Positions 44,701-57,320 of a DNA stretch of 64,000 nucleotides are shown here, in pieces (position 1 is the stretch's first letter; each line of letters begins with the position of its first letter). The DNA lies in assembly GCA_015501605.1 (NCBI GenBank), contig JADNRZ010000011.1, positions 62,001-126,000 of the forward strand. The letters run 5' to 3'. Origin of the DNA: Panaeolus papilionaceus. Its lineage: Eukaryota > Basidiomycota > Agaricomycetes > Agaricales. Made by a program: the position numbers and the translations under genes. The notes under the pieces were generated by a model. That model saw nothing but the letters and a program-made list of their open reading frames with translations. It searched no databases and was not told the origin of the DNA.

Positions 44701-46575
44701 CTAAAACGTATATACCTGCAGCTTTGTTGATGCTTCTCCGTTATCATCCTCCAACTATACGCCGACAATACCATCAGATCCACACAACTCATCGAGAAGA
44801 GACTTACGTACTGTAACACCAATGATACGATGTTCGTCCATCATAAAGAGCCTACAGGGTTCCAAAGATGTCCTAATGAGCCGATGATAAGGTAGGTATG
44901 TCAATACGTCCTCCTCAAAGGGCGATGGTCGCAGAATGTACGTCGGTGAATCACGACCTATACGAAGGATTGTGGTCTCGTCAGTTGACATTTTAGGTTC
45001 GGGGTGGCGACTAAAATCAAGAATTTGGATGGGCTGAGTCGAGCTAGCAGCATCGTCAGAACAAGTACTTATGATGATTTGTTGACCCGACGAAAAACTA
45101 AGATAGAGATAAGTGAGATGCAATTGTCTATGATGTTCAAGTGTCGATGACGTACCGGAGCCACCCTTTCGGAATACAAGGATGGAGCAGTCGAGTTGAA
45201 TGGGGACCCCACTCATCCCACGCGTATGCCTTCACCACTCTATCTGACAATTCTGGGACATTGACAATCCTATGTTTCTTCGCATATCGAAGGAGTACAC
45301 GGGTAGGAATGATTAACGTATATTCGTATCTGCTACCACCGCAGGATGTGCACTCCTCGTGATATAAATGGTACGATAGACTGAGAATGACGAGAGCATC
45401 GTCAAGGGCAGGCGCGAAGGGGTTGCCGTCTGAAGACATATGTTTCGCCACACAAGGGTCGTGGAAGATGACCGAAGATTGTAAAGAGCTACCTTCAGAC
45501 AAGGATGGAAGGTTGAGTGCACAGCAAAGCAGAGGGCCTGGTCGCTCGTGATCGAGGGAGTAGAGTAGTAATGATCCTGAACCGTCGTGCGACGCCATGA
45601 TGAAGGTACTGTCGCCCAGTAGCTCAAAATCCTCAAAACCGTGGGTCAGCTTTGATTCATCTGAATCCTAAAATAAAGTTGTGGTCAACAATAGGTTGAC
45701 AGGGAATCAGCATGTTAAACGCACGTATACGACGACGGATGTTTTCCAGTTGAATACAACAATTCTGCACTTACTTTCTTGCCAGGAACCGATTCGCAGA
45801 TTTATGGACAAGAAGTCGTGCATTATGTAAAGGGCAGCACCGACGACTCCGTTGCCATTGGGCGAATCGGGTGGAAAGGGAAATGCGAAACGGGCAGACA
45901 CAGCCTCCTCATGTGGCAAGTGTGTCGTCAAGGCGCGTAGGTGGATAAGTACTGTATTTGTCTCATCTGAAGCACTGTATCTGATGAATAATAGAGTCAG
46001 TCGAAGAAGAAACCAGTACTAAAGTAAGCGTACATGTCGTTCTGCTCCAAAATAACGAGCAGATCCTGGGAAGGATCCATGGCGAAGTCGCGCAACGGGA
46101 CAAGCGTCTTACATTTGATTAGGTGCCCACTGGACGTCCTGCTAGGAAGCCAATGGAATGTGATGTTAAACCCATCACTTTGAGCAAATACCCCTCCTAC
46201 AAGCTCGTATGCCTGACAAGAACCAATGACGTTGATAGTCGAATACGAAGACCAATCTAACGCGTCCCATATCCGTCTCCTCTCATTGAGCTTCTCCATC
46301 ATATCCATTGGAATAAGCGCACTATTTGAGGATTCTAACCCTAGAGTTGCCATCTGGATTACGCATTGTAGTGAGGTAGTTGTGGTGACAAGATCGCGCA
46401 ACACTGTGCAGGTCTGTATATGGTCATGCAGATGTGAACATTAGAATCAAGCAGATATACGTACCTCGGTACAATTTAACAATGATATGTAGTCTAAGTC
46501 GTGTAGAATGCTAGCCAAAAGCTCACTAGGGAGCATGAAAAGCGGGGCAATGGGAGTTTCCTCCACTGCAGACAT
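44701..46575 (-). CDS. F-box protein C (divergent paralogue)
   Basis: Six exons give 532 residues: 46575-46465, 46413-46034, 45980-45725, 45667-45156, 45097-44812, 44754-44701. The F-box reads LFMLPSELLASILHDLDYIS and TCTVLRDLV across the first splice, a better match to the consensus than in A and B. The rest follows the same plan as A and B: MDPSQDLLV, IVVFNWKT, FEEDVLTYLPYHRL and a short last exon ending KLQVYTF. Every splice phase closes without adjustment. The expected role is substrate choice in an SCF ligase; the target is unknown. Confidence 0.87.
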
Positions 46576-47741
46576 CGTGGATGATGACAGGAATCACTGA
46601 ACTTTGCCCCTGAAGAAGAGCAGAGCCAGCACCGCCCCCTGCACGTGGGTTGTTGTCCCACGATCATCGATTTTCTGATGGCCCTCCGCCTTGAGACATT
46701 GTGAACGCCCATCTCCTCCCCGAACAACATCAACCACCTCAGTCGACGTTTGACTGATCCTATGTATAAGGCATCTGTCGCACAAGGAGAACACAGATTT
46801 CTGACAAGTCTATTATGAGTCCATATACCCTTGGGGTATCATCACCTCCTTGTCCATGCTCCCCAATTACTGCGACGGCGACTTTGTGACTTGGAATTTG
46901 ACTCTGCTCACTCCTGACTCACTCTATATAGGACAGATGATTTATATCATAATCCCTAGCTCTTGGATGAATCTCCAAGTACAGACACAAAAATATCATG
47001 ATCATATGTGGCGGGGAACGTCCTGATAATCCATCTTTGGTGTCCCTCACGCACTGCCTCCAGCCAGCGTCCATGGGGCGGTGTCGATGACGTGAAAAAC
47101 CACCCCGAGATTCCACAACGCATCAGGGGGAACTCCACGTCTCAGCATCCTACGCCAATCAACCTTGTTACAACATACTTCCCCCAACGACGCAGTGGTG
47201 AACTGTTAAACTGCTTCGTGCCACAGTATGCTTCGGCTACAAGGATTTCCTGATTTGAGCCTGGGCGCTACATCAACTGAGCTGGCCCGCGGCCCTTTTT
47301 GAAAATTCAAACGTTTCCTCTAGTCTTGTATTTCCCGTCGTTCATCATCCCTTCTACGATATTCCACGCGTCCCTTTAAAATTCGGAAATAACCTGTTCC
47401 CCAACGTCGATTCCGACCATGACTCGCCCCAGGTTTCCCCCCACCCACATACCAGACCACTATCAGAAATTGAATCCTAATTGTTAGTTATGACTTGGGC
47501 GCCGAAGATCCCGAATCTTGATATGTCGCCGCACTTCATAATTTCAAGTTGCGATTTCAGGTACTTCAAGCGGAGATGCTATTCCGAGTCGGTAATTTAC
47601 GATTTACGGGACCCTCCCGACCTATCCGAGAACCCGATACGGAGTCATACATATGAAGTACTGTCGTGCGGTTATGCATTAACATACTTCCCGTCCACTA
47701 TCACACAGCACTCAAATCCAATCATCGGAATAACTTCAGAT
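46576..47741. other. Divergent spacer between F-box C and a DUF6593 gene
   Basis: No gene recognised. An open frame from 47481 runs in frame into the DUF6593 gene but its N-terminal part lacks coding character, so I start that gene at 47742. Confidence 0.35.
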
Positions 47742-48608
47742 ATGGCACACCAAACTACGCCTCAGCATGGTTTAAAAAGATCTGAGTCTCCTGAGGACGA
47801 GTCAAATTCAACTAACTCTTCTCCAACTTCGTCTTCTACACAACCTTGGCCTTGGTCGATAATGCATTCTCATAACCCCTACTCTCAAGCTGGCTGGACC
47901 TCTCAGGAACGTCAGGCTCGATGGTACCCTATCACCCCGCAGACGCCAACCTACGGTGCTCTCCCGACGGTGATTAGCGAAACTTCGCCAGATTGGATCA
48001 GCTTCAATATCACAACCGCAGACGGGGATGTCCTCGACTGTACCGTTCTGAGCCCTCGACACCAGCCAATCTTCGAAATCTCAACCCGCACTAGCAGCTC
48101 TACCGGGTACCTTGTTACCACGATGTCTCAAGCGAACGGTGACCTTTACTCTCGAATTGATTGGACTCCAACCCCAACCGTGAGCATTACTGGAATTCTA
48201 CATCGTCAATCTGCCTTCGATTGGATCCGTCGCTCTGACTTAGCTAGACAGTAAGGTCTCTTCTATGTGTCGAAGTCTATTTCTAACAATACTTTATTTT
48301 CAGCGCTCGTACAGTCTCCATCCGAGGCCGAGACTACACCATAGAACGTTACCGGGATACTCTCTATGTATGTCATTTCTCTCTCGGAGCAATCGATTCG
48401 CTAACATGTCATTCCTCAGATGTTCACAGTTGATAACACCATGTCTGGCTCACCGCCAGAACTCCTGATCAAGTTCTATCGAAAGAGAGATGGACTTCGT
48501 CTCGATGCCAGCCCTCGCGCCGTCCAAAGCGGTTTAATCGAACCCGCACTCGTCGCTATCATTCTTCTTACTGATCATAGTCAAGCTGGCATTGGACGTA
48601 ATTTTTAA
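47742..48608 (+). CDS. DUF6593 protein
   Basis: Exons 47742-48250, 48304-48367 and 48420-48608 give 253 residues. A Ser/Thr/Pro-rich N-terminus of about 80 residues is followed by the domain: FNITTADGDVLDCTVLSP, PIFEISTRTS, YSRIDWTPTPTVSI, a VSIRGRDYTIERYRDTLYMF block and a C-terminal SGLIEPALVAIILLTD. This is the order seen in basidiomycete DUF6593 proteins, whose job is unknown. An upstream in-frame start at 47481 would add 87 residues without coding character. It is only distantly related to the DUF6593 locus at 16.4 kb. Confidence 0.82.
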
Positions 48609-49312
48609 CCTTGAAACGTCATTGGACAGACGATGTGACGTCTACGCTCGATACTTATACCATCGATATTTATGCTATGTGCTAAGTTTTTAATATATAC
48701 AGTCCCTGTAGATACCATTGATCGTTTTTCTTATCCGCTTTCTAGTTGCATAATCTCTAACTTACACTCCCACTTAATGTTTAGCCTTGTAGCTATAGTA
48801 TACTGCGCTCCGTTCGTAGAATTTACACATAGAGTCACTGAATATAGCTTGTGATTATATTGTTAAATGCACAGTCCGAATCTTTATTCCCATGTTTGGG
48901 CATATTAACAGCTGTGGACGCTTACCAGGTCCCAAGAGGAATGGCGCCCAACTCATCATGACTGATAGACAGCTATGGTGACTCTTAGTCAAAAATGCCC
49001 ATGTAAGGTAAATTTGCTCCGCTACCAACTACGTAGTCATGCATCTGAACAGGATTATCAGAACATCAGAATTCGAGTCTTAAATTAGCACAACGCGGCC
49101 GTTATCAACAAGTAAATCATCGCCAAAGATTATACCCGAAGACAGTCACTTAATTGAAGGGCAGTGTCGCTCTAGTCATCCTCATCATTCTAAAAATCTG
49201 GATTGATCTTCATATATTGATACAACAATGTTTGAATCGTACATAGCATACAAAGTGCCTGGATTTATTTTTTCAGCCCCTGACTCAGACTCATCTTCCG
49301 AAAATTCCAACC
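48609..49312. other. Spacer between convergent genes
   Basis: AT-rich 3-prime flanks of the DUF6593 and beta-glucosidase genes; nothing else seen. Confidence 0.4.
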
Positions 49313-52300
49313 CTACAAGCCACGCCATTCGAATCCGGTCTCCAGGCTGATCTCCGCCTGCAGCGGCAAGTTATCGCTGGCAGGACCGATCTTCACGAGG
49401 TAGCGACCAGACTCCACAACCCATGTATCGTGTGTGGCGCCCCAATACGATACAGCATACTTGTCCAAATGAATACGCGCAGTGCGAGATTCACCTGCAG
49501 TCAAGTCACGAATCTTCGCGAAGCCTTTCAGTTGCAGTCCAGGATGCGTAAGCTGCGATGTCGCTGGCAGGGACACGTATACCTGGACGACCTCCGAACC
49601 AGTCAAAGCTCCCGTATTGGTAACAGTGACGTCGATATCAACGGAAACGTCGTCTTTCAAAATCGCCGGTTCCGACACGACGACTTTATCAAATGTAAAT
49701 GTCGTATACGACAGTCCGTGGCTATTGAGTTCGGATACAAAAATGTGAATTAAGACACGTTGTGACACGGGGGTTGTCAAAAACTTACCCAAATGCGAAC
49801 AGAGGTTCAATATTGCGGTGTTGATGATGTTTGTATCCCTGAGTAACGACGTCAGATGGGTATCACCACGAGCATGACATACTGTATCTTACCACAAAGA
49901 GGTCTTCTGCATAGTGAACCTGAAAGACCGATGAAACGTTAACAAACGTCGGGAATGAATGCAAATCTGACGTACCCTGCCATCCTCTGAGTGGAAATGG
50001 CCATAGGAGGCGATATCCTCCTCCCGCTTGGGGAAGGTCAGGGAAAGCTTTCCAGAGGGATTGTACTTTCCGAACAGGACATCGGCAATAGCATCACCAG
50101 ACGCATTGCCAAGATACCAGGCGTGAACGATAGATGAGACTTCGTCCTTCCAAGGCATAGTAATCGCAGATCCCTAGGAGATATTGAGTACCTCGCAGCA
50201 AGGAGGACAGAAAAATAATATGCAGCGCTCCACTTACTGATTGAGTCACGACGACAACCTTTGAGTTAACAGCTGCGACCTTGGAGATCAGCTCGTCCGT
50301 ACGTCCAGGTAAAGCAATTGTCTTCCTGTCATAACCCTCAGTTTCCCAATCAGAGTTAAGACCGACAACTGCGATGACAACGTCAGCGTCTCTGGAAATT
50401 TCGACAGCCCGAGTCATGAGCGAATCCGTGTTTTCCACAACTGCACCACCCAGACGAACACCAGGGTTACTGGACACAGTCCAGGTGAGTGATGTATCAA
50501 TGAATGCAGAAGCACAATCGATATTTACCTGTCCATGACCGCCTCATCCTCGTCTCCATCTGCAGGCCCACGTACGTTGCAGAACTCGACGAGAATATCG
50601 TGCTTGGTGTTGGCTTTCAATTCTGCAACACCACGCTCCTCTTCACTCCCCACTCCGAAGAAGTCTTCTCCGCGTCTTTGGCGAGTCCAGTTGTCTATGA
50701 TAAGTTTGCCATCAACGTAAAGCTGAAATACGGGCATATTAATAGGCTGATAAGGAGTTAAGGCTAGGAAACATACCTTAGCACGTCCAGCAACAGTCAA
50801 ACCAAACTCAAAGAGGCAGTCGGTCTCTCTGGGCTTGAGCTGACCTCGCAATTTCATGGTCCACTTGCGAGTGATCCCGGGTGGAGTGGAGGTGCTGATG
50901 AAGATGCGAGTCTCGTCAATGAGACGTTCCTCTAAAACTTCATCGCGTGGCACCAAGCTATCATCGTCAACATGAGCGTGCCAGCTTCCGATCCAACCCC
51001 GTTCTCCAGAGGGAGTGAACATCTCGTAGTCAAGAGATGGCATGGTTTTGAAAGCTAAGATCGTGCAATAAGCGATATAGCTCCTCTAACAGAGAAAAAG
51101 GCCACAAACCTCGGGCACCCTCGCAGTACTCGACTGCCACGTCAGAGCCACTTGCTTGGAGGGCGTTCACAATGCCCTGGAAGGGAGTGACGAAAAAGCT
51201 GGCCTTCAAGGCAGCAGATCCTCCTCCACTCAGCACAATGGCCTTAGCGTTGGATCCAATGACGGCAATCTTCTTGAGCTGTCCTGCATTGAGAGGAAGA
51301 ACGCCGCCTTGATTGCGTAGAAGGACGATTGATTGGGCTGCTGATTGACGAAGAAGCACCTTGGACTCCTCGGTGTCTACAGTACGCTCAATCCCATCTC
51401 CATCAAGAACCTTGAGATTTTTGATCTGAGTACCTGACAACGAAAAAACCTAAAACCATCGTCTTACCTCAGGAGCTCCTGCTGCGCATTTTTGGACGAG
51501 GTCAAGGACTTTGCGGGCGCGTTGTTTTACTGTCCTGATGTTGATCTTTCGCGCGACAAGGGAACGATTGACGAGATCAAGGCTCCTCCACTTATTGGTG
51601 CCAGGCATTTCTAGGTCTAAACCTGCGTTGTAGGCGGGTGCAATACCATAGGTTCCAAACCTGGCATAACGCATCAGGCGATGCAAGATTAGAAAGATCA
51701 AAAGATGAGGTCCCACCAATCGCTCATGACCTAAATTTGAGAAAGGTCGTTGACACATGAGCATGAAAGTGAAAAAATAAACCTACCATCCCGGCGAAAT
51801 TCCATTCTTGTCGCAGCACCTTGGTTAGCAAGAACTCGTTTTCTGAAACGTGAGTCCCATTAACGCGATTATAGCTGATATGCCTATGAGTGAGTCGTAT
51901 AGAATTGATGACGTGGCGACTTACGCAGTCATATAGGCCCATGGTTGAGCGTACTTCTGAGCCAGCATGAAGGGCATCAGATAAATTTCACGCAGGGCTC
52001 TTGCGCTTAACACGCTGTCATAGCCCATACGATCGTTCTCCTTATCATTCCCTCTATATTGAGAATAAGCATTGATGGAAAAATGATATGTGTTGGACAT
52101 ACACATAGTGTTTGATGGTCGTCCCAATTCCACCACTCTGAACACCATTGACATAGGCTGCCGCGATAATTCCAGAGAGAAATGGATCTTCAGAAAAGCT
52201 CTCAAAACTCTAAGGGTGTTGGTTAGTGACATAAATAGCTATAAAAGGGGTGAAACGCACTCTGCCACCGAGGGGGTTCTGTAGGTTAAAAATATCAGCA

Positions 52301-52784
52301 TCTCATTTCACCAAACAATAACGTCTCTCCCACTCGCCCTTTGAATGTTACAGGTGGGTGCAAGCACAAGAGAAGCGGCACGGAGCTTTGCTTCTTCAGC
52401 GATTAATTTCAATCCAATTTCTTTGACGAGCTCAGTGTCAAAAGTAGCACCAAGGGCGGTCGAGCACTGCGCGTAACCAGTGAGCATTTCCGAGACAAGT
52501 TGGATGATAAAACTTACAGGAAGACATTTGGCAGGTGTGCTCATGAAAAAGTGGTTGCCTCTGATTCCGTTTGGCCCGTCGCTAACCTGGACAAAATGTT
52601 AGGGCTCCATCGTGGTTCAATAGCCTCATCTCATCAGGCCTACCTTGACAGCTGGAACACCCAATCGTTCAATGGCATGCGTGTGCCAAAATCCGACACC
52701 CGCCGTCAATAAAATTGCTTCATCAGTGGTCAGACTGGCGACGACTTGATCTATATCTGCTTTGGCAAAGTCGGAAGGTGGCAT
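49313..52784 (-). CDS. GH3 beta-glucosidase with PA14 domain, intracellular type
   Basis: Seventeen exons give 863 residues: 52784-52644, 52586-52518, 52466-52338, 52278-52261, 52209-52103, 52053-51925, 51874-51787, 51730-51717, 51660-51468, 51425-51110, 51054-50777, 50722-50529, 50469-50238, 50173-49976, 49919-49893, 49838-49789, 49721-49313. The enzyme hydrolyses beta-glucosides such as cellobiose. The N-terminal TIM-barrel domain has [27 protein letters not shown] and the nucleophile Asp231 in MSDWFGTY. A PA14 domain (about 400-560, [12 protein letters not shown]) is inserted in the second GH3 domain ([24 protein letters not shown]), and a fibronectin-III-like end closes it ([10 protein letters not shown]). 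No signal peptide is present. One intron needs a GC donor (AGG/GCGAGT). Confidence 0.93.
51717..51730 (-). other. 14-nt micro-exon encoding the GH3 nucleophile
   Basis: Between acceptor AAATTTAG and donor GTGGGA the exon holds only GTC ATG AGC GAT TG, encoding VMSD and two thirds of Trp. The Asp is the catalytic nucleophile, so skipping this exon would both kill the enzyme and shift the frame. Confidence 0.8.
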
Positions 52785-53224
52785 GATAAGTCCTGCTGGT
52801 CGAATGTTCAAATTTCAGTCCCCCTGTTTAAATAAACCGTAATTAATCGCCTTTTAAAATTCTGAGAGATCCTAGAAATATATAACACGTACACAAATGA
52901 TAAGACGAAGGTTAAGAAAGAGGCGGGGGATGTAGAAAAAAGCAGAAGTTCCATGCTATTTATTGGGACGCTGGAGCGGTGATGGAGGTAGAAGGCAAGA
53001 ATTGTTCCGATGTTTATCCGCCAATGCCCCTGTGATCTACCAAATTTGGTCATGATGCCTTGGGTGTACCACTCATTTAGACTTGGGAGATTGACTTGAG
53101 CGTGTTGATGAGAAATTAAAGGTATTTATATCTTCTACAGCAATACCTATCAACGGTAAAAACCAGTACCTAGATTCAAAATAGCTAATTGGGCAAAATA
53201 TCACCGGCAAACCTTAGACCCGCA
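52785..53224. other. Spacer between beta-glucosidase start and GTPase stop
   Basis: 440 nt, AT-rich, holding the beta-glucosidase promoter; no gene seen. Confidence 0.4.
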
Positions 53225-54373
53225 TCAACGCGCTAGCCACGCCCGAATGTTGGTTATCAGACGCTGAAGCATTGGGATTTTCAACTCCTGTAAATCCTTC
53301 AACACCGCCTCGAGCTTCTCCTCCGCTGCCTTCCACTCTGCCTCATACTGAGCGACATCACTGCTCCCTTCTTTGACGGCCTCTCGAAATTTGAGCGCCG
53401 TATCTTGTCTCTCCTTCAACACGAACTCTAACTTCGAGAAGAGCTCTTGACCCGCGCTGGTCTCGGGAAGCTCTTTCTTGAGTTTCACCATCTCCTTCTG
53501 TAGTCGGAGGGCGTGCCGCTCGTTCGCCTTGTCCATGAGTGGCTGAATCAGCTCGAAAGCAGATTGTTTGTCGCCTTTGAATCGTGAGATCCCAGCGCCC
53601 CGTGAAATCATATAGTTCCAATAGTTGTCCTTCAAATCTTTCTCCCTTGCGCTACCCAGATCCTCTTCAATCTCGTCCCACATGGTAGAAACCAGGATAA
53701 CCTTTTGAAGTGACTCCCTTCCAACCAGTTTCTCGAAGGAGTGGAGGTTCTTTAGTGGTGTCCCCGCCATCCTGTTGTCCGTAATCCGATGGAGATACAG
53801 AATTCCGCTGAGTAAGATATTGCGTTCGTATCTGGTAGGTATGTGTTAGAAGGCTGGAAATTAATGAGCGCCAGAAAAAAGACGTGCGTTTTTTTCAACC
53901 AATCTGACACTGTTTTCAGGATCTCCAGATCTGAGCGACGAGTGTCGTCGAATCCAGGCGTATCCACAAAAACAATATCGCCATCCACCACTCCAGGCGC
54001 CGACATCCTGTACACATCCACATCGTATGTTTCCGACTGCAGATTATGACCCACTTTCACACCACCCTGGTCGACGGCCTTGCTAATGAACTAAAATAGC
54101 AAAGCTTTATAAGAAAAACAATCCGCACCCTCGGACAAAGAGACTATCTTACCGAGCTTTTTCCAGCCCCTGTCGGCCCCATAACTCTGTGATTTTGCCA
54201 TTAAAACTTGTAAACTGTGCCTTTGATAAAAGAACGTACGCAATAATCACATCGTCGGCGCGCAGATCATCTGTGTTTATCTTTGTCAAAGTCGCCTTTA
54301 CGTTTCCCCAAACTCGGGCCGCGCCTGATGTTGAATTGGCCTCTGTGGAAGATTTTGAAGAGGTCTTGCTCAT
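53225..54373 (-). CDS. AIG1/TRAFAC-like GTPase, long form (copy 2)
   Basis: Exons 54373-54240, 54186-54153, 54090-53888 and 53831-53225 give 325 residues. Exons 2, 3 and 4 are 34, 203 and 607 nt, the same as in copy 1 at 26.3-27.5 kb. G1 is GPTGAGKSS, G3 DTPGFDDT and the TMWD box is kept; the C-terminal helical tail (EFVLKERQDTALKFREAVK) is also very similar. The third intron must use a GC donor (AAC/GCACGT) where copy 1 has GTAAGT. N-terminal residues (about 1-40) are the most different part. It is head to head with the short GTPase at 55096, as copy 1 is with its partner. Confidence 0.9.
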
Positions 54374-55095
54374 TGGAACCAAGGGTAAGGGTGAAATGTG
54401 GGCGGAAGTAGTGCTGGTGGTTGTATCGTCTACTAAAATGTGGACTTCATGAAGGGTATGATGGTGCCCCAGCACATGCGGCATAACTCATGTCGTTGAG
54501 CAACCATTGTGGCCTCGCCCATGCCACGTGCCGTTTTCGGGACAGCAAGCAGGCGGAAGGGATAACTGGCGTCATAGATTTGAATTGAAACGCGTATCTG
54601 AGGCAGTGGATAGCACATACTTGGGGGTGATCTTCCTTCCTTCGATCTTAATTCAACGTTGAACATTGAGGCACTGAAGCACGAAGCAGAAGTGTGAGTA
54701 GCTTGGGAGATAATAAATCTGGTGCCAGTTTCCAGGGACAGGGATCTCCATATTTGGAGACGATCAATCCTCAAACACTCCTTCTCCTGCTCAGACATGT
54801 GTCATCATCACCCCAGCGCTTGGTGGCTGTAGGATACGGCGCCTCGCTCGTCCCACCCGGCGTTACAATTATATTGTTTCATGGTGGTATTCATCGTCAT
54901 TGCTGTCCGCAAGATGCCTGGCAAATTTGCACCCTAACACGTTTCAGGTTTCATGGCATGATGCAATCTGAATGCGTGCAGGGTGTGTGGAAGCAGCGTG
55001 CTCAAAGCGGAGAGATAAACTCAATCTTATGGTAGTCAAAGGTTAATGTACCACGAATGACAACCTCGAACTATCCCCACTTCCTCGCCACTGCA
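54374..55095. promoter_or_regulatory. Shared divergent promoter region of GTPase pair 2
   Basis: 722 nt between the two start codons, close to the 690 nt of pair 1. No motif common to both intervals stands out by eye. Confidence 0.45.
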
Positions 55096-55896
55096 ATGGG
55101 ACTCCTTGACCACCTCGCTCGACTCTTGGGCATCAATCAAATCAAGCCCACCGACCTTGTGTTTATGTAGGCGCACTTCTACATAACTCCGTCCTGTCCT
55201 GATTTCGTGGTGTGCGTATAGCGTCATCGGCCCGAGCGGTGTTGGAAAGAGTTCCGTACGCATATTTGCCCTTACCTGATTGAGACGTTTGCCTGATATC
55301 ATCTGTTCAAGTTTATCAACAAGGGTGCAAGACGAAGTATCTTAAAAGTTGGACATGGACTAGAAACGACAACGAAGTCGTTTTCGCACGTCTTGTGCCC
55401 CAGTGCAAACAGTCAGCGCATCGTATTGGTGGACACTCCACCTTTCCCACTCTCTATGCAAGACGAAAAGAAAATAAAGAAATGGATGCAAAAAAGGTAT
55501 TCATACGTCTCCACCCCATGCTAGACGCTAACATCAGTTCCATCTATCAGCCTTGGGAGAAACGTGACCTTCCATGGCATTCTGTACCTTCACCGAATTA
55601 CAGACAATCGGGTGAACGAGAATCCACGAACTCACTTCAACACATTTCAGAGCCTGGTTGGCACGCGTTTCCACTCACGTGTCGCACTGGTGACTACCAT
55701 GTGGGACACACTTCGGGACGAAAGGATTGGCGCACGCAGGGAACAGGAGATAAAGTCGGGTGAATGGCAGGATATGGTTCAGCAGGGATCAATAATTGAA
55801 CGGCATCACAATACGCCTGAGTCGGTTCATGCAATCATTGATAAGATGATATCAATGAGCACTCCTAGTACGTTAGGTGATACGATAGGCACATAG
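55096..55896 (+). CDS. AIG1/TRAFAC-like GTPase, short form (copy 2)
   Basis: Exons 55096-55166, 55222-55255, 55312-55496 and 55551-55896 give 211 residues. G1 is GPSGVGKSS (27-35), the G3 box is DTPPF as in copy 1, and TTMWD follows. The second exon is again 34 nt and carries the P-loop. The shared DTPPF change shows that the loss of the G3 glycine predates the duplication and has been kept, which argues for a retained role, perhaps as a nucleotide-binding regulator of the long form. The protein ends shortly after the G domain (MISMSTPSTL). Confidence 0.88.
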
Positions 55897-57230
55897 CACG
55901 TGCTTGACTTAACTCAATATTTAACTTAATCAACATCATGATAAGCGTTTTCTACTCTTACTCACAATAGATAAACTTCAACCCTTCCTTTCTGGGGTTT
56001 CCGATAGGCTTATAAGCGCTTGTTAGGTTACGCCGAAGAGTGCAAACATTTTGATTTAAACAGAAGATATTGATATGTGCGAGCGGTAGTAGTTATGTGA
56101 CATACATCAGCGAAGCATTGACATAAACTTGGAAAACACTTATAGGTTATACCTCCTCCGTGTCCATAGGACATCTAAGCAAACACCTCACACGAATTAT
56201 CAAGGTTCTTATGAGTATTACATTAAGATTCCAGAGTTCGCAGCCATCGACGTCCTTCAATGTCGCGTCACGTAAATGTTCTTCGTATTATTCGATCATT
56301 ATATTAGTTTTCATTCTCGTCAAAAGCTCCTTTGAAAATAACAAAACCAGCGGGATAGTCGCATCACTAAGTTTACGTCGATCAATGACCATGGTGGAGG
56401 GGAAGTGCTAAACTGGCTCTTCGTCGAATGCGAATTAAAGCAATATGTGAAGGTATTAAGTTTAAATGTCATTAACCCCACATATAATTTTTTTCTGCTA
56501 TTTAGGGGAATACGATTGAAAGAAATGTAAGAGATGAAGAAGGGTGGGCCTAAGTGAGTCGTGATCATGAATCAAATTGAAATTAAAATTCAACGGATGA
56601 ATGGAAACAAATGGCCCGAATGTACCAGACTCTTTGTGGTATTTATATATTGATGGAAGAGCCTCAAGCACACAGCATATTTAAGAACTGACCATATCGT
56701 GTACGAAATTCTTCAACGTCGGTGTTAGATGCTCGTCGTCGGTTAAACCTCGGGGACTACTCCGAAGCTCACCACAACGTGACCAACGTGGTTCGCGATG
56801 ATCCACTAAACGGACTATTATTGCGCGAAAGCATGTTGGTTTATGTATTGGCGCCAGATACAGAGGCAAAAGTCTTCTGCGTACTTAAATTTGACGTTGA
56901 TATCAAATTCACTACGGACACTACCGTCATCAAAATTAAAAATAACAATTTTGAAATTTGAAGCTTCATTCAACTGACAGATTGCTATCAGTAGCTATCA
57001 GTAGCTATCACCGCCCCATGTGCACGGCCAATGGACATTCAGATAATTCTGCTCTAGCGGATAGGAGGAGGTCTGTTGTGCTTGATCTTTACCTGGTGTA
57101 GATTCTTAACGGGCCTCCACATGGACTACATTGTAGGCTACTATGACTCTATTCTTTAGTCCTTTGCATTTTGGATCATGCCATTGCAGAAACCAAATCT
57201 CTTCCGTCGTGATCCACATCACGTACGCAA
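55897..57230. other. Spacer without recognised genes
   Basis: No supported gene. A short tandem repeat of the 10-mer GCTATCAGTA, just under three copies, lies at about 56982-57010. Confidence 0.35.
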
Positions 57231-57237
57231 ACAGAAC

Positions 57238-57245
57238 TATAAATA
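57238..57245 (+). promoter_or_regulatory. TATA box of cysteine-rich protein gene 1
   Basis: TATAAATA, 83 nt before the ATG at 57321. Confidence 0.65.
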
Positions 57246-57320
57246 CAAATTATCATGGTCAGTCCACCTTCAAACCAACCTCACTATCAAATTAGTATCA
57301 ATCATCTGTCGCCAACCAGG

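Noticed and set aside
47481..47741. Upstream extension of the DUF6593 gene
   Set aside because: The frame is open but lacks coding character and conserved residues; the ATG at 47742 starts the low-complexity N-terminus expected of the family.
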